Part shown: in pieces, positions 16,257 through 24,449 of the stretch
How positions within the stretch are numbered: the stretch's first letter is position 1
Layout: each line of letters opens with the position of its first letter
Source of the DNA: Candidatus Polarisedimenticolia bacterium
GTDB lineage: Bacteria; Acidobacteriota; Polarisedimenticolia; Gp22-AA2
Length of the DNA: 56,599 nt
Assembly (NCBI GenBank): GCA_036001465.1
Contig: DASYUH010000044.1
Coordinates: forward strand, 1 to 56,599
Direction: 5' to 3'
Program-made: the position numbers and the translations under genes
Notes under the pieces: generated by a model
What the model was told of the DNA's origin: nothing
Databases searched by the model: none
What the model saw: the letters and a program-made list of their open reading frames with translations, nothing else

Positions 16257-17773
16257 CGCCGTTCGACCCGAACCAGCTGCGCCTGATCGGCCCGGAGATC
16301 GTGCTCATCCTGAGCGCCTTCCTGGTGCTCGTCCTCTCGACGATCTCCGACAAGGCGAGGACGATCTGGGCGCCGGCGCTCTCGTTTCTGGCCTGCCTCA
16401 CGACGCTCGTCACGGTCCTGGCCTTCGTCTGGAGCTTCGGTCTCGAGGCCCTGCGCGAGCCGGGGATGACCATCGGCTTCAACGGCATGTACGTCATCGA
16501 CGCCTTCAGCATCTTCTTCAAGGTGGTGTTCCTCCTCTCGGCGATGCTCACCATCCTGGTGTCGAGCCGCTACCTGGATTTCGAGGGCGCCAACGTGGGG
16601 GAGTACTACGCCCTGATCCTGTTCGCCGTCGCCGGCATGATGTTCCTGGCGTCCGCAACCGACCTGATCACGATCTTCGTGTCGATCGAGACGATGGCCC
16701 TGGCGTTCTACATCCTCGTGGGGTTCCTGAAGGCCAACCGGAAATCCAACGAAGCGGCGCTCAAGTACTTCCTGCTCGGGTCGTTCTCAACGGGCGTGTT
16801 CCTGTACGGCCTGTCCCTCATCTACGGCACGACCGGGACGACGGTCCTCTCGATCATCGGGTATTCCCGCGCGAAGATGGCCCTGGCCTCCGCCGAGGCC
16901 CCGATCTTCATCCTGGGCGTGATCCTGGTGATCGTGGGGCTGGGATTCAAGGTCGCGGCGGTCCCCTTCCACATGTGGGCGCCGGACGCGTACGAGGGGG
17001 CGCCGACGCCGGTGACGGCGTTCCTGTCCACCGGATCCAAGGCGGCGGCCTTCGTGGTGCTGGCCCGCATGTGCTCCATGAGCTTCCTGCCGCTGGGAGA
17101 TCGCTGGGCGACGCTCCTGGCGATCCTGGCGGTGGCCAGCATGACGCTGGGCAACGTCGCCGCCATCCTGCAGGACAACATGAAGAGGATGCTCGCCTAT
17201 TCGTCGATCGCGCACGCCGGCTACGTCCTTCTGGGAATGATCGCGTTGGGGCTCAAGGGCACGGTCGCGACGCGCGAGTACGGGCTGACGGCCGTCCTGC
17301 TGTACCTGCTCATCTACACCTTCGTGAACATCGGGGCCTTCACCCTGGTGATCGCGCTGCGGCGCGAGCAGGTGGCGGGGGACCGGGTGGCGGACTTCGC
17401 GGGGCTGTCGCGGCGGGCCCCCTGGGCCGCGTTCGCGATGCTGGTCTTCATGCTGTCGCTCGCCGGCATTCCGGCGACGGCCGGCTTCATCGGCAAGTGG
17501 TTCCTGTTCGGGGCCGCGATCAAGGCCGGCTACGCGTGGCTGGCGGTGGTGGCGGTGATCAACAGCGCGATCTCGCTCTACTATTACATCCGGGTCGTCG
17601 TGAACATGTACATCCGGGCGCCGGAGGATGCCGAGCGCTTCGCGCCGTCCTGGGGACAGCGCGCGGCGCTCGTGGCCTGCATCGCGTTCACGCTGCTGTT
17701 CGGCATCTATCCGCAGCCGATCATCGCCTTCGCATCGAAGTCGATCCTGGCCCTGGCGCCCTGGGCCTCGTGA
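16253..17773 (+). CDS. nuoN: NADH-quinone oxidoreductase subunit N
   Basis: This 506-residue third antiporter-like subunit includes FVSIETMALAFYILVGFLK, FKVAAVPFHMWAPDAYEGAP and MKRMLAYSSIAHAGYVLLG. Its start overlaps the nuoM stop and its stop overlaps the next start (GTGA), so the block is probably translated as a coupled series. It is the last complex I gene here. Confidence 0.95.
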   Translation: MTPFDPNQLRLIGPEIVLILSAFLVLVLSTISDKARTIWAPALSFLACLTTLVTVLAFVWSFGLEALREPGMTIGFNGMYVIDAFSIFFKVVFLLSAMLTILVSSRYLDFEGANVGEYYALILFAVAGMMFLASATDLITIFVSIETMALAFYILVGFLKANRKSNEAALKYFLLGSFSTGVFLYGLSLIYGTTGTTVLSIIGYSRAKMALASAEAPIFILGVILVIVGLGFKVAAVPFHMWAPDAYEGAPTPVTAFLSTGSKAAAFVVLARMCSMSFLPLGDRWATLLAILAVASMTLGNVAAILQDNMKRMLAYSSIAHAGYVLLGMIALGLKGTVATREYGLTAVLLYLLIYTFVNIGAFTLVIALRREQVAGDRVADFAGLSRRAPWAAFAMLVFMLSLAGIPATAGFIGKWFLFGAAIKAGYAWLAVVAVINSAISLYYYIRVVVNMYIRAPEDAERFAPSWGQRAALVACIAFTLLFGIYPQPIIAFASKSILALAPWAS

Positions 17774-18006
17774 GCCCGGGGCCCGTCGACGATGTGCGGA
17801 AGTACGGACAGATCGGCACGATGCTGATCGCCCCGATGGTGGCCTTCGGGGCGATCGGCTGGTGGCTCGATCGGCGGTTCGGGACGAAGCCGTGGTGGAT
17901 GCTGGCCGGGCTGATCCTGGGGATGATCGGCGGCTTCGTGAATTTCTTCCGGCTGGTCCTCCCGCCAAAGGATCACGGTCCGGGCCGGGGGAAGGGGGCG
18001 CCGTGA
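17770..18006 (+). CDS. AtpZ/AtpI-type small membrane protein
   Basis: This 78-residue protein has two membrane helices (about residues 17-34 and 44-63), with WWLDRRFGTKPWWMLAGLILG and GGFVNFFRLVLP. The pattern is that of the AtpZ/AtpI family, which precedes F0 genes in many bacteria and has been linked to c-ring assembly or Mg transport. GTG overlaps the nuoN stop, so F0 expression is tied to complex I. Confidence 0.8.
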   Translation: MSPGPVDDVRKYGQIGTMLIAPMVAFGAIGWWLDRRFGTKPWWMLAGLILGMIGGFVNFFRLVLPPKDHGPGRGKGAP

Positions 18007-18386
18007 TCGCGCGGTACGCCCTGGGGGTGGCGGCTCTGGCCGCGATCGGGTCGGCCCTCGTCGCCGCCTGGGGCGAAGGCCTGGGCGAGGCGGCGGTGCG
18101 CGGGGCGCTCCTGGGCGCCGCGGTGGCCTCGTTGGGGGCGATCGGCGGGATGGCGCTTCTGGCCGGCTCGCTCGAGCGTGGTCCGCGTCGGTTTCTCGGG
18201 GCGGTGATGCTGGGCATCCTGGGGCGGATGCTGCTGTTCGGCGCCGTTCTGATCTACATCGGCCTGCGACGGCCGGCGGACTGCAGCCTGGCGGCGGCGG
18301 CGCTGTCGATCGTCGGGTTCTTTTTCGCGTTCCAGGCGCTGGAGGTCCGGTTCGTGCTGAAGGGAACGAAAGGGAAGGCGGCATGA
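18003..18386 (+). CDS. Four-helix membrane protein in the AtpI position
   Basis: This 127-residue, strongly hydrophobic protein has about four helices and ends in the basic tail RFVLKGTKGK. It overlaps both neighbours (GTGA with the gene before, ATGA with atpB). Its size, topology and position suggest an ATP synthase protein I homologue, but I see no diagnostic motif. The annotation rests mostly on context. Confidence 0.65.
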   Translation: MIARYALGVAALAAIGSALVAAWGEGLGEAAVRGALLGAAVASLGAIGGMALLAGSLERGPRRFLGAVMLGILGRMLLFGAVLIYIGLRRPADCSLAAAALSIVGFFFAFQALEVRFVLKGTKGKAA

Positions 18387-19216
18387 GCGTGCCGGCCCAC
18401 GATGCGGTCGAACAAGCCGGAGAGGCGTGGAAGTTCAACGCCGCGGAGCTGATCGCCCACCACGTCCTCGACTCGCAGACGCTGGAGCTGCCGTTCGTCG
18501 GAGAGGTCCACCTGCCGACGCTTCATCTGCTCGGCCGCGATCTGCCGATCACCCGATCCGTCGTGATGATGTGGATCGCGTCGGCCCTGCTCCTCCTCGT
18601 CGCCTGGCTCGCGACGCGGCGGCGGACCCTGGCCCCCCGGGGCATGCACAACCTCATGGAGGCGGTCGTGGTGTTCGTGCGGGACGAGCTGGCCCGCAAG
18701 AACATCGGTCATCACGGCGACCGCTACGTGCCGTACCTGCTGAGCACCTTCGTGTTCATCCTGTTCTGCAACGGGCTGGGGCTTCTCCCGTACGGCGCCA
18801 CCGCCACCTCGAACATCGGCGTGACCGCCGGTCTCGCAGGGCTGGCATTTGTGGTGATCCAGATCGGCGGCGTGCGCGAGTATGGACTGGTCGGCCACTT
18901 CAAGAATCTGGTGCCGCACGGCATGCCGTTCTGGCTGCTGCCGATCATGATCCCGGTCGAGATCGTCAGCATGTTCACCAAGCCGTTCGCCCTGTGCGTG
19001 CGTCTGTTCGCGAACATGACCGCGGGGCACGTGGCGATCCTGTCCCTGTTCAGCCTGGTGTTCATCCTGAAGTCCGTGTGGGTGGGTGTCATACTTTCGG
19101 TTCCCCTGGCCCTGTTCATCAGCGGGATCGAGCTTCTGGTCGTCTTCCTGCAGGCATACATTTTCACGATGTTGACGTCGCTTTTCATCGGCATGGCGGT
19201 GCATTCACAACACTGA
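18383..19216 (+). CDS. atpB: ATP synthase F0 subunit a
   Basis: This 277-residue proton-channel subunit carries the essential arginine in ALCVRLFANMTAGHVAIL and the conserved C-terminal helix SGIELLVVFLQAYIFTMLTSLF. The N-terminal HHVLDSQTLELPF is typical of subunit a. It is encoded as part of the nuo-atp run, overlapping the previous gene. Confidence 0.95.
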   Translation: MSVPAHDAVEQAGEAWKFNAAELIAHHVLDSQTLELPFVGEVHLPTLHLLGRDLPITRSVVMMWIASALLLLVAWLATRRRTLAPRGMHNLMEAVVVFVRDELARKNIGHHGDRYVPYLLSTFVFILFCNGLGLLPYGATATSNIGVTAGLAGLAFVVIQIGGVREYGLVGHFKNLVPHGMPFWLLPIMIPVEIVSMFTKPFALCVRLFANMTAGHVAILSLFSLVFILKSVWVGVILSVPLALFISGIELLVVFLQAYIFTMLTSLFIGMAVHSQH

Positions 19217-19230
19217 GGGGGGGATCGGGC

Positions 19231-19461
19231 ATGGAGATGGGCAACTCACTGGCGTATTTCGCGGCGGGCATCGGTGCGGGCCTCGCCGTCATCGGCGGTG
19301 CGGCGGGGATCGGAAGGCTGGCTGCGGCCGCGATGGAAGGGAGCGCGCGGCAGCCGCAGGCGGCGGGCGACATCCGCACGGGGATGATCATCGCCGCGGC
19401 GCTCATCGAGGGGGCGACGCTGTTCGCGCTGGTCATCTGCGTCCTCCTCGCCTTCAAGTAG
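19231..19461 (+). CDS. atpE: ATP synthase F0 subunit c
   Basis: This 76-residue hairpin of two helices forms the rotor ring. The first helix has the glycine-rich pattern AAGIGAGLAVIGGAAGIG. The second carries the ion-binding glutamate in AAALIEGATLFALVI. The glutamate is followed by glycine rather than Ser/Thr, and there is no glutamine partner in helix 1, so proton coupling is more likely than sodium. ATG 19231 follows a GGGGGG-type ribosome site. Confidence 0.95.
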   Translation: MEMGNSLAYFAAGIGAGLAVIGGAAGIGRLAAAAMEGSARQPQAAGDIRTGMIIAAALIEGATLFALVICVLLAFK

Positions 19462-19474
19462 AGAGGCGGCCGCC

Positions 19475-19990
19475 ATGGGCTCGCAGCTGATCACCCCGGA
19501 CCCGGGGACCATTATCTGGACGATCATCACCTTCGCCGTCCTGGCGTTCCTCCTGGGCAAGTTCGCCTGGAAGCCTCTCTTGCTGACCCTCGAGGAGCGG
19601 GAGAAGACGATCAAGGAGTCGCTCGATCAGGCCCAGAAGGCCCGGGCCGAGGCCGAGGAGTCCGCGCGCCGGCACCAGGAGACCCTGGCGCAGGCGCGGC
19701 GCGAGGTCGCGGCGCTCATCGAGCAGGGCAAGCGCGAATCCGAGATCGTGCGCGCCGAGATCCTGGCCAAGTCCCGCAAGGAGGCCCAGGATCTCGTGGA
19801 GCAGGGGAAGAAGCAGGTCCAGTACGAGCAGAAGAAGGCGATGGAGGATCTCAGGCGTCAGGTGGCCGATCTGGCGATCCAGGCGGCGGAGCGCCTCATC
19901 TCGCGCTCCCTGGACGACAGCCACCAGCGCGAACTCGTGGACGGCTACGTCCGGGACCTCAGCGCCATCGGGCAGGGAGAAACGCGGTAG
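19475..19990 (+). CDS. atpF: ATP synthase F0 subunit b
   Basis: This 171-residue stator subunit has one N-terminal helix (TIIWTIITFAVLAFLLGKF) followed by a long charged coiled coil (EEREKTIKESLDQAQKARAE onward) that would contact F1. Normally atpH and atpAGDC follow, but here the next gene is aroB, 10 nt downstream. The F1 genes must be elsewhere in the genome. Confidence 0.94.
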   Translation: MGSQLITPDPGTIIWTIITFAVLAFLLGKFAWKPLLLTLEEREKTIKESLDQAQKARAEAEESARRHQETLAQARREVAALIEQGKRESEIVRAEILAKSRKEAQDLVEQGKKQVQYEQKKAMEDLRRQVADLAIQAAERLISRSLDDSHQRELVDGYVRDLSAIGQGETR

Positions 19991-20000
19991 GATCCCTCCT

Positions 20001-21146
20001 GTGATCCGCGTCCCGATCCATCTGCGCCGCGTGGCGGACGAGTCGTACGACGTCCGCATCGGGCGGGGCCTCGCGCCCCGGCTGACCGTCGCCCTGCGCA
20101 AGCGCCCTCTGGGACAGCGCTACATCATCGTCACCGATTCCCACCTGCACCGCCAGGGTGAATCGCTCCTCGCGGCGTTCCGGCGGCGCGGCCTCTCCGC
20201 CGATCTGGTCTCCTTCCCCGCCGGGGAGGGGAGCAAGTCGCGCCGGGTTCGCGACGAGATCGAGGACGGCATCATCCGCCTGGGGGCCGGACGCGACACG
20301 GCGCTGGTGGCCCTGGGCGGGGGCGTCGTCGGCGACCTGGTCGGTTTCGTGGCGGCCACGTTCAAGCGCGGCGTCCCCTGCGTCCAGATCCCGACGACCC
20401 TGCTCGGCATGGTCGACTCGGCGATCGGCGGGAAGACCGGCATCAACCACCCGGCGGGGAAGAACCTGATCGGCGCGTTCCACCAGCCGGCCGCCGTGTA
20501 CATCGACGTCGATTACCTGAAGACCCTTCCCGCGCGGCAGTACACCTCCGGCCTGGCCGAGGTGATCAAGTACGGCGTCATCGCCGACCGCGGCTTGTTC
20601 GCGTCCCTGGAGTCGCACCTCGATCGGATCCTGAAGCGCGAGCCGGACGTGATGGCGCGCGTCATCGAGGCCTGCTGCCGGATCAAGGCCCGGGTCGTCA
20701 GCACGGACCCGCGCGAGTCGAACCGGCGCAAGATCCTGAATTTCGGCCACACCATCGGCCACGCCGTCGAGACCCTGTCCGGCTTCCGCCTGGCCCACGG
20801 CGAGGCGGTGTCGATCGGCATGGTGGCGGAAGCGCGCCTCGCCGCGCGCGCCAGGATCCTGGCCCCCGCCGCCGCCAGGCGGATCCAGACGCTGTGCGAG
20901 AGGGCGGGGCTGCCGACCGCGATCCCGCCCGCGTTCTCGCCGGCCGCCCTCCTCGAGGTGGCCCGTCACGACAAGAAGAACCGGCAGGGCCGGATCGCCT
21001 ACGCTCTTCCAGGGCGGATTGGCAGCATGACCAGCGTCCGGGGGGATTATGCCGTCCAGGTGGACGACGCTCTGGTGATGGAGATCCTCACGGACCTCAG
21101 GCGGGTGCGGTCGCGGCCGCGTCCCCTCATCGCGGCCGAGGCCTGA
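20001..21146 (+). CDS. aroB: 3-dehydroquinate synthase
   Basis: This 381-residue enzyme converts DAHP to 3-dehydroquinate in the shikimate pathway, using NAD and a divalent metal. Visible motifs are PAGEGSKS, LGGGVVGDLVGFVAATFKRG (NAD binding), PTTLLGMVDSAIGGKTGIN (substrate and metal), LAEVIKYG and the metal-ligand NFGHTIGHAVE. GTG 20001 follows atpF by 10 nt, so it may be read through from the nuo-atp transcript. Confidence 0.95.
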   Translation: MIRVPIHLRRVADESYDVRIGRGLAPRLTVALRKRPLGQRYIIVTDSHLHRQGESLLAAFRRRGLSADLVSFPAGEGSKSRRVRDEIEDGIIRLGAGRDTALVALGGGVVGDLVGFVAATFKRGVPCVQIPTTLLGMVDSAIGGKTGINHPAGKNLIGAFHQPAAVYIDVDYLKTLPARQYTSGLAEVIKYGVIADRGLFASLESHLDRILKREPDVMARVIEACCRIKARVVSTDPRESNRRKILNFGHTIGHAVETLSGFRLAHGEAVSIGMVAEARLAARARILAPAAARRIQTLCERAGLPTAIPPAFSPAALLEVARHDKKNRQGRIAYALPGRIGSMTSVRGDYAVQVDDALVMEILTDLRRVRSRPRPLIAAEA

Positions 21147-21147
21147 G

Positions 21148-22158
21148 ATGACATTCTCCGGTCGCCCCAGCGGGCCGGGCTCCGCCGTGTGGCCGATCAC
21201 CTTCCAGGACGTCCTGGCCGCGCGCGAGCGCCTGAGCCCGTTCCTGCCGAAGACCCCCCTCCGCTCGTACCCGGCGCTCGACGAGGCCGTCGGCGGCGGC
21301 ATCCGGGTCCTCGTCAAGCATGAGAACCACAACCCGACCAATTCCTTCAAGGCGCGCAACGGTCTGTCCCTGGTGAGCGCCTTGCCCGAGGCGACGCGGC
21401 GGCGCGGCCTCGTGGCCGCCACGCGCGGCAATCACGGGCTGGGGCTGGCCTGGGCGGGGAGCCTCCTCGGCGCCCGGGTCACGATCTGCGTCCCCAAGGG
21501 GAACAATCCCGAGAAGAACGAGGCGATGCGCGGCTTCGGGGTCGAGCTGATCGAAGGAGGGCGCGACTACGACGAGGTGGTGCGCACCGCCGACGCGCTC
21601 CGGGCCGAACGGGGCCTGCACCTGGCCCATTCCACCAACGACCCGACGGTCATCGCCGGGGCCGCCACCCTGACGCTCGAGATCCTGGAGGAGACCCGGC
21701 GGATCGACGCCCTAGTCATCGGGGTCGGGGGGGGATCGCAGGCGGTCGGCGCCATGGTCGCGGCGCGCGAGCTGCGCCCGAACCTGAAGGTCTACGGGGT
21801 CCAGGCGGAGAGGGCCTCCGCCATCCATGACTCCTGGCACCAGGGGCACCCGGTCTCCCGGGACTCGGCCGACACGTTCGCGGACGGGCTGGCGACGCGC
21901 AACGCGTACGAGATGACGTTCCCGGCCTTGCGGGCCGGGCTGGAAGGGTTCGTGACCGTCTCGGAGGCCGAGATCGCCGCCGCCCTCCGGCTCCTGCTGC
22001 GGACCACGCACAACCTCGCCGAGGGAGCCGGCGCCGCCGGCCTGGCCGGCCTGATCCGCCTGCGGGAGGCGCTCGCGGGACGGACCGTCGGCGTCGTCCT
22101 GTCGGGAGGGAATATCGACTCCGGCACCCTCCGCCGCGTTCTCACCGGGGAGCTGTAG
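21148..22158 (+). CDS. PLP-dependent threonine/serine dehydratase-like enzyme
   Basis: This 336-residue fold-type II PLP enzyme carries the Schiff-base lysine in PTNSFKARNG, ATRGNHGLGLAWAG as the substrate loop, GVGGGSQAVGA as the phosphate-binding loop, and the C-terminal SGGNID typical of threonine ammonia-lyases and serine racemases. There is no ACT domain, so it resembles the catabolic, non-allosteric type. The exact substrate cannot be read from sequence. It starts one base after aroB and ends the run before the signalling cluster. Confidence 0.85.
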   Translation: MTFSGRPSGPGSAVWPITFQDVLAARERLSPFLPKTPLRSYPALDEAVGGGIRVLVKHENHNPTNSFKARNGLSLVSALPEATRRRGLVAATRGNHGLGLAWAGSLLGARVTICVPKGNNPEKNEAMRGFGVELIEGGRDYDEVVRTADALRAERGLHLAHSTNDPTVIAGAATLTLEILEETRRIDALVIGVGGGSQAVGAMVAARELRPNLKVYGVQAERASAIHDSWHQGHPVSRDSADTFADGLATRNAYEMTFPALRAGLEGFVTVSEAEIAAALRLLLRTTHNLAEGAGAAGLAGLIRLREALAGRTVGVVLSGGNIDSGTLRRVLTGEL

Positions 22159-22216
22159 GCGAACCGGTCCCGCACCGACCCGCCCCGTGTCAATTCCTTG
22201 GCGGCGTAGACCCTCC

Positions 22217-22244
22217 TTGCGATGCGCCGCGGCAATCCTATATT
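22217..22244 (+). promoter_or_regulatory. Promoter candidate for the signalling cluster
   Basis: TTGCGA (22217-22222) and TATATT (22239-22244) are separated by 16 bp in the 145-nt gap after the PLP enzyme. The leader to ATG 22304 would be about 53 nt. Confidence 0.5.
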
Positions 22245-22247
22245 GCC
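22231..22247. promoter_or_regulatory. Inverted repeat overlapping the -10 box, operator candidate
   Basis: GGCAAT (22231-22236) and ATTGCC (22242-22247) form a perfect 6-bp inverted repeat with a 5-base centre. Its right half covers the end of the TATATT box, so a dimeric regulator bound there would block RNA polymerase. The regulator is unknown. Confidence 0.45.
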
Positions 22248-22303
22248 CGAGGGAACTTTCGTCTGCCGTAGCAGGCCCGCAAGAGGGCCGGAGGCTCGAT
22301 CGC

Positions 22304-23020
22304 ATGGCCAGGAAAACTTCCGGAGCGAACACGGACGAGAAGGATCGGGAGAAGGGGCGCGCGAACATGGCGCGCGGCGGCGAGTTCCGCGCCGCGCGGG
22401 CCCGCGCAGCGCGCGCCTCTGCTGAGCCCCCTGCCGAGGGGGCGACGGAGCCGGGCCTCGAGAAGTTCGATCTCGGCGCCGCGCTCCTGGTGGTCGATCG
22501 ATCCGGATGGGTCGTGCGCTCGAGCGGCTGGGAGGCGGCGCTGCGCCGGCCGGTTCCGGCGCGCGTCCCGCCGGACGAAGAGGATCTCGACGTCCTGCTC
22601 GAGGGGATCGCCGCCGCCATCGACGACGCGCGGCGCCTGTCCGCCCGGGCCCATCGTCTCGTCTCGGTCGTCCTGGAACGGCAGCGCTTCTACTCGGTCT
22701 CCGTCGTCCCGATCGGGGCGGCGCGCGACGGGAGCATGGCCGTCCTGGTGATGGAGATCACCGAGGTGTTCGGTCTCGGGCCGCGCGAGGGGGACGCCAT
22801 TCGCCAGCTGTCGCACGACCTGCGGACGCCTTTGACTTCGATGAGCGGCGCGGTCGAGCTCCTGGAGTCGGGGCGGCTCGGCAGGCTCACGGACGAGCAG
22901 GTGCGCCTCCTCGACATGCTCGGCAAGGGCCTGCAAATGATGCTCTCTCTTCTCGACGACGCCTCGGCGCGCGCCAGGGCGGCGCAGGCGGCCGAAGGCC
23001 GCGGTCGGGCGACAGCCTGA
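22304..23020 (+). CDS. Histidine kinase stub: PAS-like domain plus HisKA, no ATPase domain
   Basis: The 238-residue protein has a basic N-terminus (1-45) and a PAS-like segment (about 52-155, with LLVVDRSGWVVRSSG and MAVLVMEITEVFG). Then comes a HisKA dimerisation helix pair with H171 in QLSHDLRTPLTSM. It stops soon after HisKA; the N, G1 and G2 boxes of HATPase_c are missing, and the response regulator starts 15 nt later, so no remnant is left. It cannot phosphorylate itself alone. It may be phosphorylated by another kinase or act as a scaffold or phosphatase partner. ATG 22304 follows GGCCGGAGG. Confidence 0.8.
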   Translation: MARKTSGANTDEKDREKGRANMARGGEFRAARARAARASAEPPAEGATEPGLEKFDLGAALLVVDRSGWVVRSSGWEAALRRPVPARVPPDEEDLDVLLEGIAAAIDDARRLSARAHRLVSVVLERQRFYSVSVVPIGAARDGSMAVLVMEITEVFGLGPREGDAIRQLSHDLRTPLTSMSGAVELLESGRLGRLTDEQVRLLDMLGKGLQMMLSLLDDASARARAAQAAEGRGRATA

Positions 23021-23035
23021 TGCGGAGACTCGATC

Positions 23036-23851
23036 ATGCCCTCTAAGATCCTCATCGCCGACGATTCCCCGAACATCCGCGAGATCCTGAGGATGAGTCT
23101 CGAGACCGACGGCTACGCCGTGGTGCTGGCGGAGGACGGCGAGCAGGCCCTGGCCATGGTCCGCGACGAAAAGCCCGACCTGGTGATCATCGACGTCATG
23201 ATGCCGAAGGTGAACGGCTTCCAGGTCTGCCGCCGGGTCAAGACCGATCCCGCCACCCATGGCGTACCGGTCATCATGCTCACCGCCAAGAGCGGCCAGC
23301 AGGATGTCTTCTGGGGGAAGGACTGCGGCGCGGACGAGTACATCACCAAGCCGTTCAGCACCAAGGACCTTGCCAGGTCGATCGCCCGGCTGCTGGAGCT
23401 CCGGAAGGAGCGCCAGGGCCACGCCCAGGGGGTCCTGGAAGAGCAGCGGCAGAGACGCGCCCGCGGCGAGGAGAGCCAGATCGTGAACCTCGAGTGGAAC
23501 CCGCGCGCCATGGACGTCTTCCGGAAGAAGTACGGCGAGTTCAAGGTCAGCGAGGCGTACAGGCAGTTCACCAGCACGGTCGAGGAGTACCTGCGCGACC
23601 ACAAGGATCCGGGGCCGGTCGAGCTGCACGACGTGATCGGCCTGACCTTCGTCCTGCACGGAACGGTCGCCGAGGCGCGCCAGGAGGCCGCGAAGATCGC
23701 CGGCCGGCTGAACCAGATCGCCGCGACCCTCTACGCCAAGGAAGATCGCGACCGCGGCTTCATCCCCTTCCGCGATCCCCGCACCTCCCAGGAAGAGAAG
23801 CTTCCGCTCCTGACGTTCAGCCCGACCGTGCTTCCGGAAAAAGCGGCCTGA
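23036..23851 (+). CDS. Response regulator with unassigned C-terminal domain
   Basis: Residues 1-125 form a receiver domain: acidic pair D9/D10, phospho-acceptor D53 in VIIDVMMP, the conserved Thr in MLTAK and Lys in ITKPF. A charged helical linker follows (about 126-150). The last 120 residues (EWNPRAMDVFRKKYGEF, then VELHDVIGLTFVLHG) do not match any DNA-binding or enzymatic output domain I know. It is probably the partner of the adjacent kinase stub and the hybrid kinase. Confidence 0.88.
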   Translation: MPSKILIADDSPNIREILRMSLETDGYAVVLAEDGEQALAMVRDEKPDLVIIDVMMPKVNGFQVCRRVKTDPATHGVPVIMLTAKSGQQDVFWGKDCGADEYITKPFSTKDLARSIARLLELRKERQGHAQGVLEEQRQRRARGEESQIVNLEWNPRAMDVFRKKYGEFKVSEAYRQFTSTVEEYLRDHKDPGPVELHDVIGLTFVLHGTVAEARQEAAKIAGRLNQIAATLYAKEDRDRGFIPFRDPRTSQEEKLPLLTFSPTVLPEKAA

Positions 23852-24448
23852 ATGCATGAAGGAGGCGCGCCCTTCCGCCGGCCCCGAATCGGGCGGATTC
23901 TCGGCTGTTGTGCTCTTCTCTCCCTGGGCCTTCCGGGCGTGGGGCTCCCCCAGTCCGACCTCCCCCCGGCCGTCGAGAGCGAGATCAAGGCGCACTTCAT
24001 CTACACGCTCGCGAAGTTCGTCAAGTGGCCTCCGCGCTCCTTCCCCGGCATCGGCTCGCCGATGATTTTCTGCGCTCTCGGGGAGGACCCGCTCATCGAC
24101 GCGTTTCAGGGCACCGTGGAGGGGAAGACGGTCAACGGACGGAAAGTCGCGTTCCGGAAGATCGCCAGGGCGTCCGATGCGGAAGCCTGTCACGTGCTCG
24201 TCGTCGGCTCCTCGGAGGCCGCGCACCTGGCGGAGGTGCTGGGCCGGCTTCGAGGGTCGAGCGTCCTGACCGTCGGAGAGGCGGCGGGCTTCACGGGTCT
24301 CGGGGGGATCGTTCGCCTTCGCCTCCAGGAGGGCATGGTCCAGTCGGAGATCAACGTGCCGATGGCGCGGCGTGCCGGGTTGCAGATCAGCTCCGAATTC
24401 CTGAAGCTGTCCGGAATTGTCAAGATCAAGAACCAGGGAGGCTCCTAG
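23852..24448 (+). CDS. YfiR-like (DUF4154) periplasmic protein
   Basis: An export signal ([20 protein letters not shown]) is followed by the YfiR fold: [69 protein letters not shown] and the final [12 protein letters not shown]. In the YfiBNR system YfiR is a periplasmic inhibitor of the diguanylate cyclase YfiN. Here the next gene is a hybrid histidine kinase with a similar sensor, so the partner is probably that kinase. The ATG directly abuts the previous stop. Confidence 0.88.
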   Translation: MHEGGAPFRRPRIGRILGCCALLSLGLPGVGLPQSDLPPAVESEIKAHFIYTLAKFVKWPPRSFPGIGSPMIFCALGEDPLIDAFQGTVEGKTVNGRKVAFRKIARASDAEACHVLVVGSSEAAHLAEVLGRLRGSSVLTVGEAAGFTGLGGIVRLRLQEGMVQSEINVPMARRAGLQISSEFLKLSGIVKIKNQGGS

Positions 24449-24449
24449 C

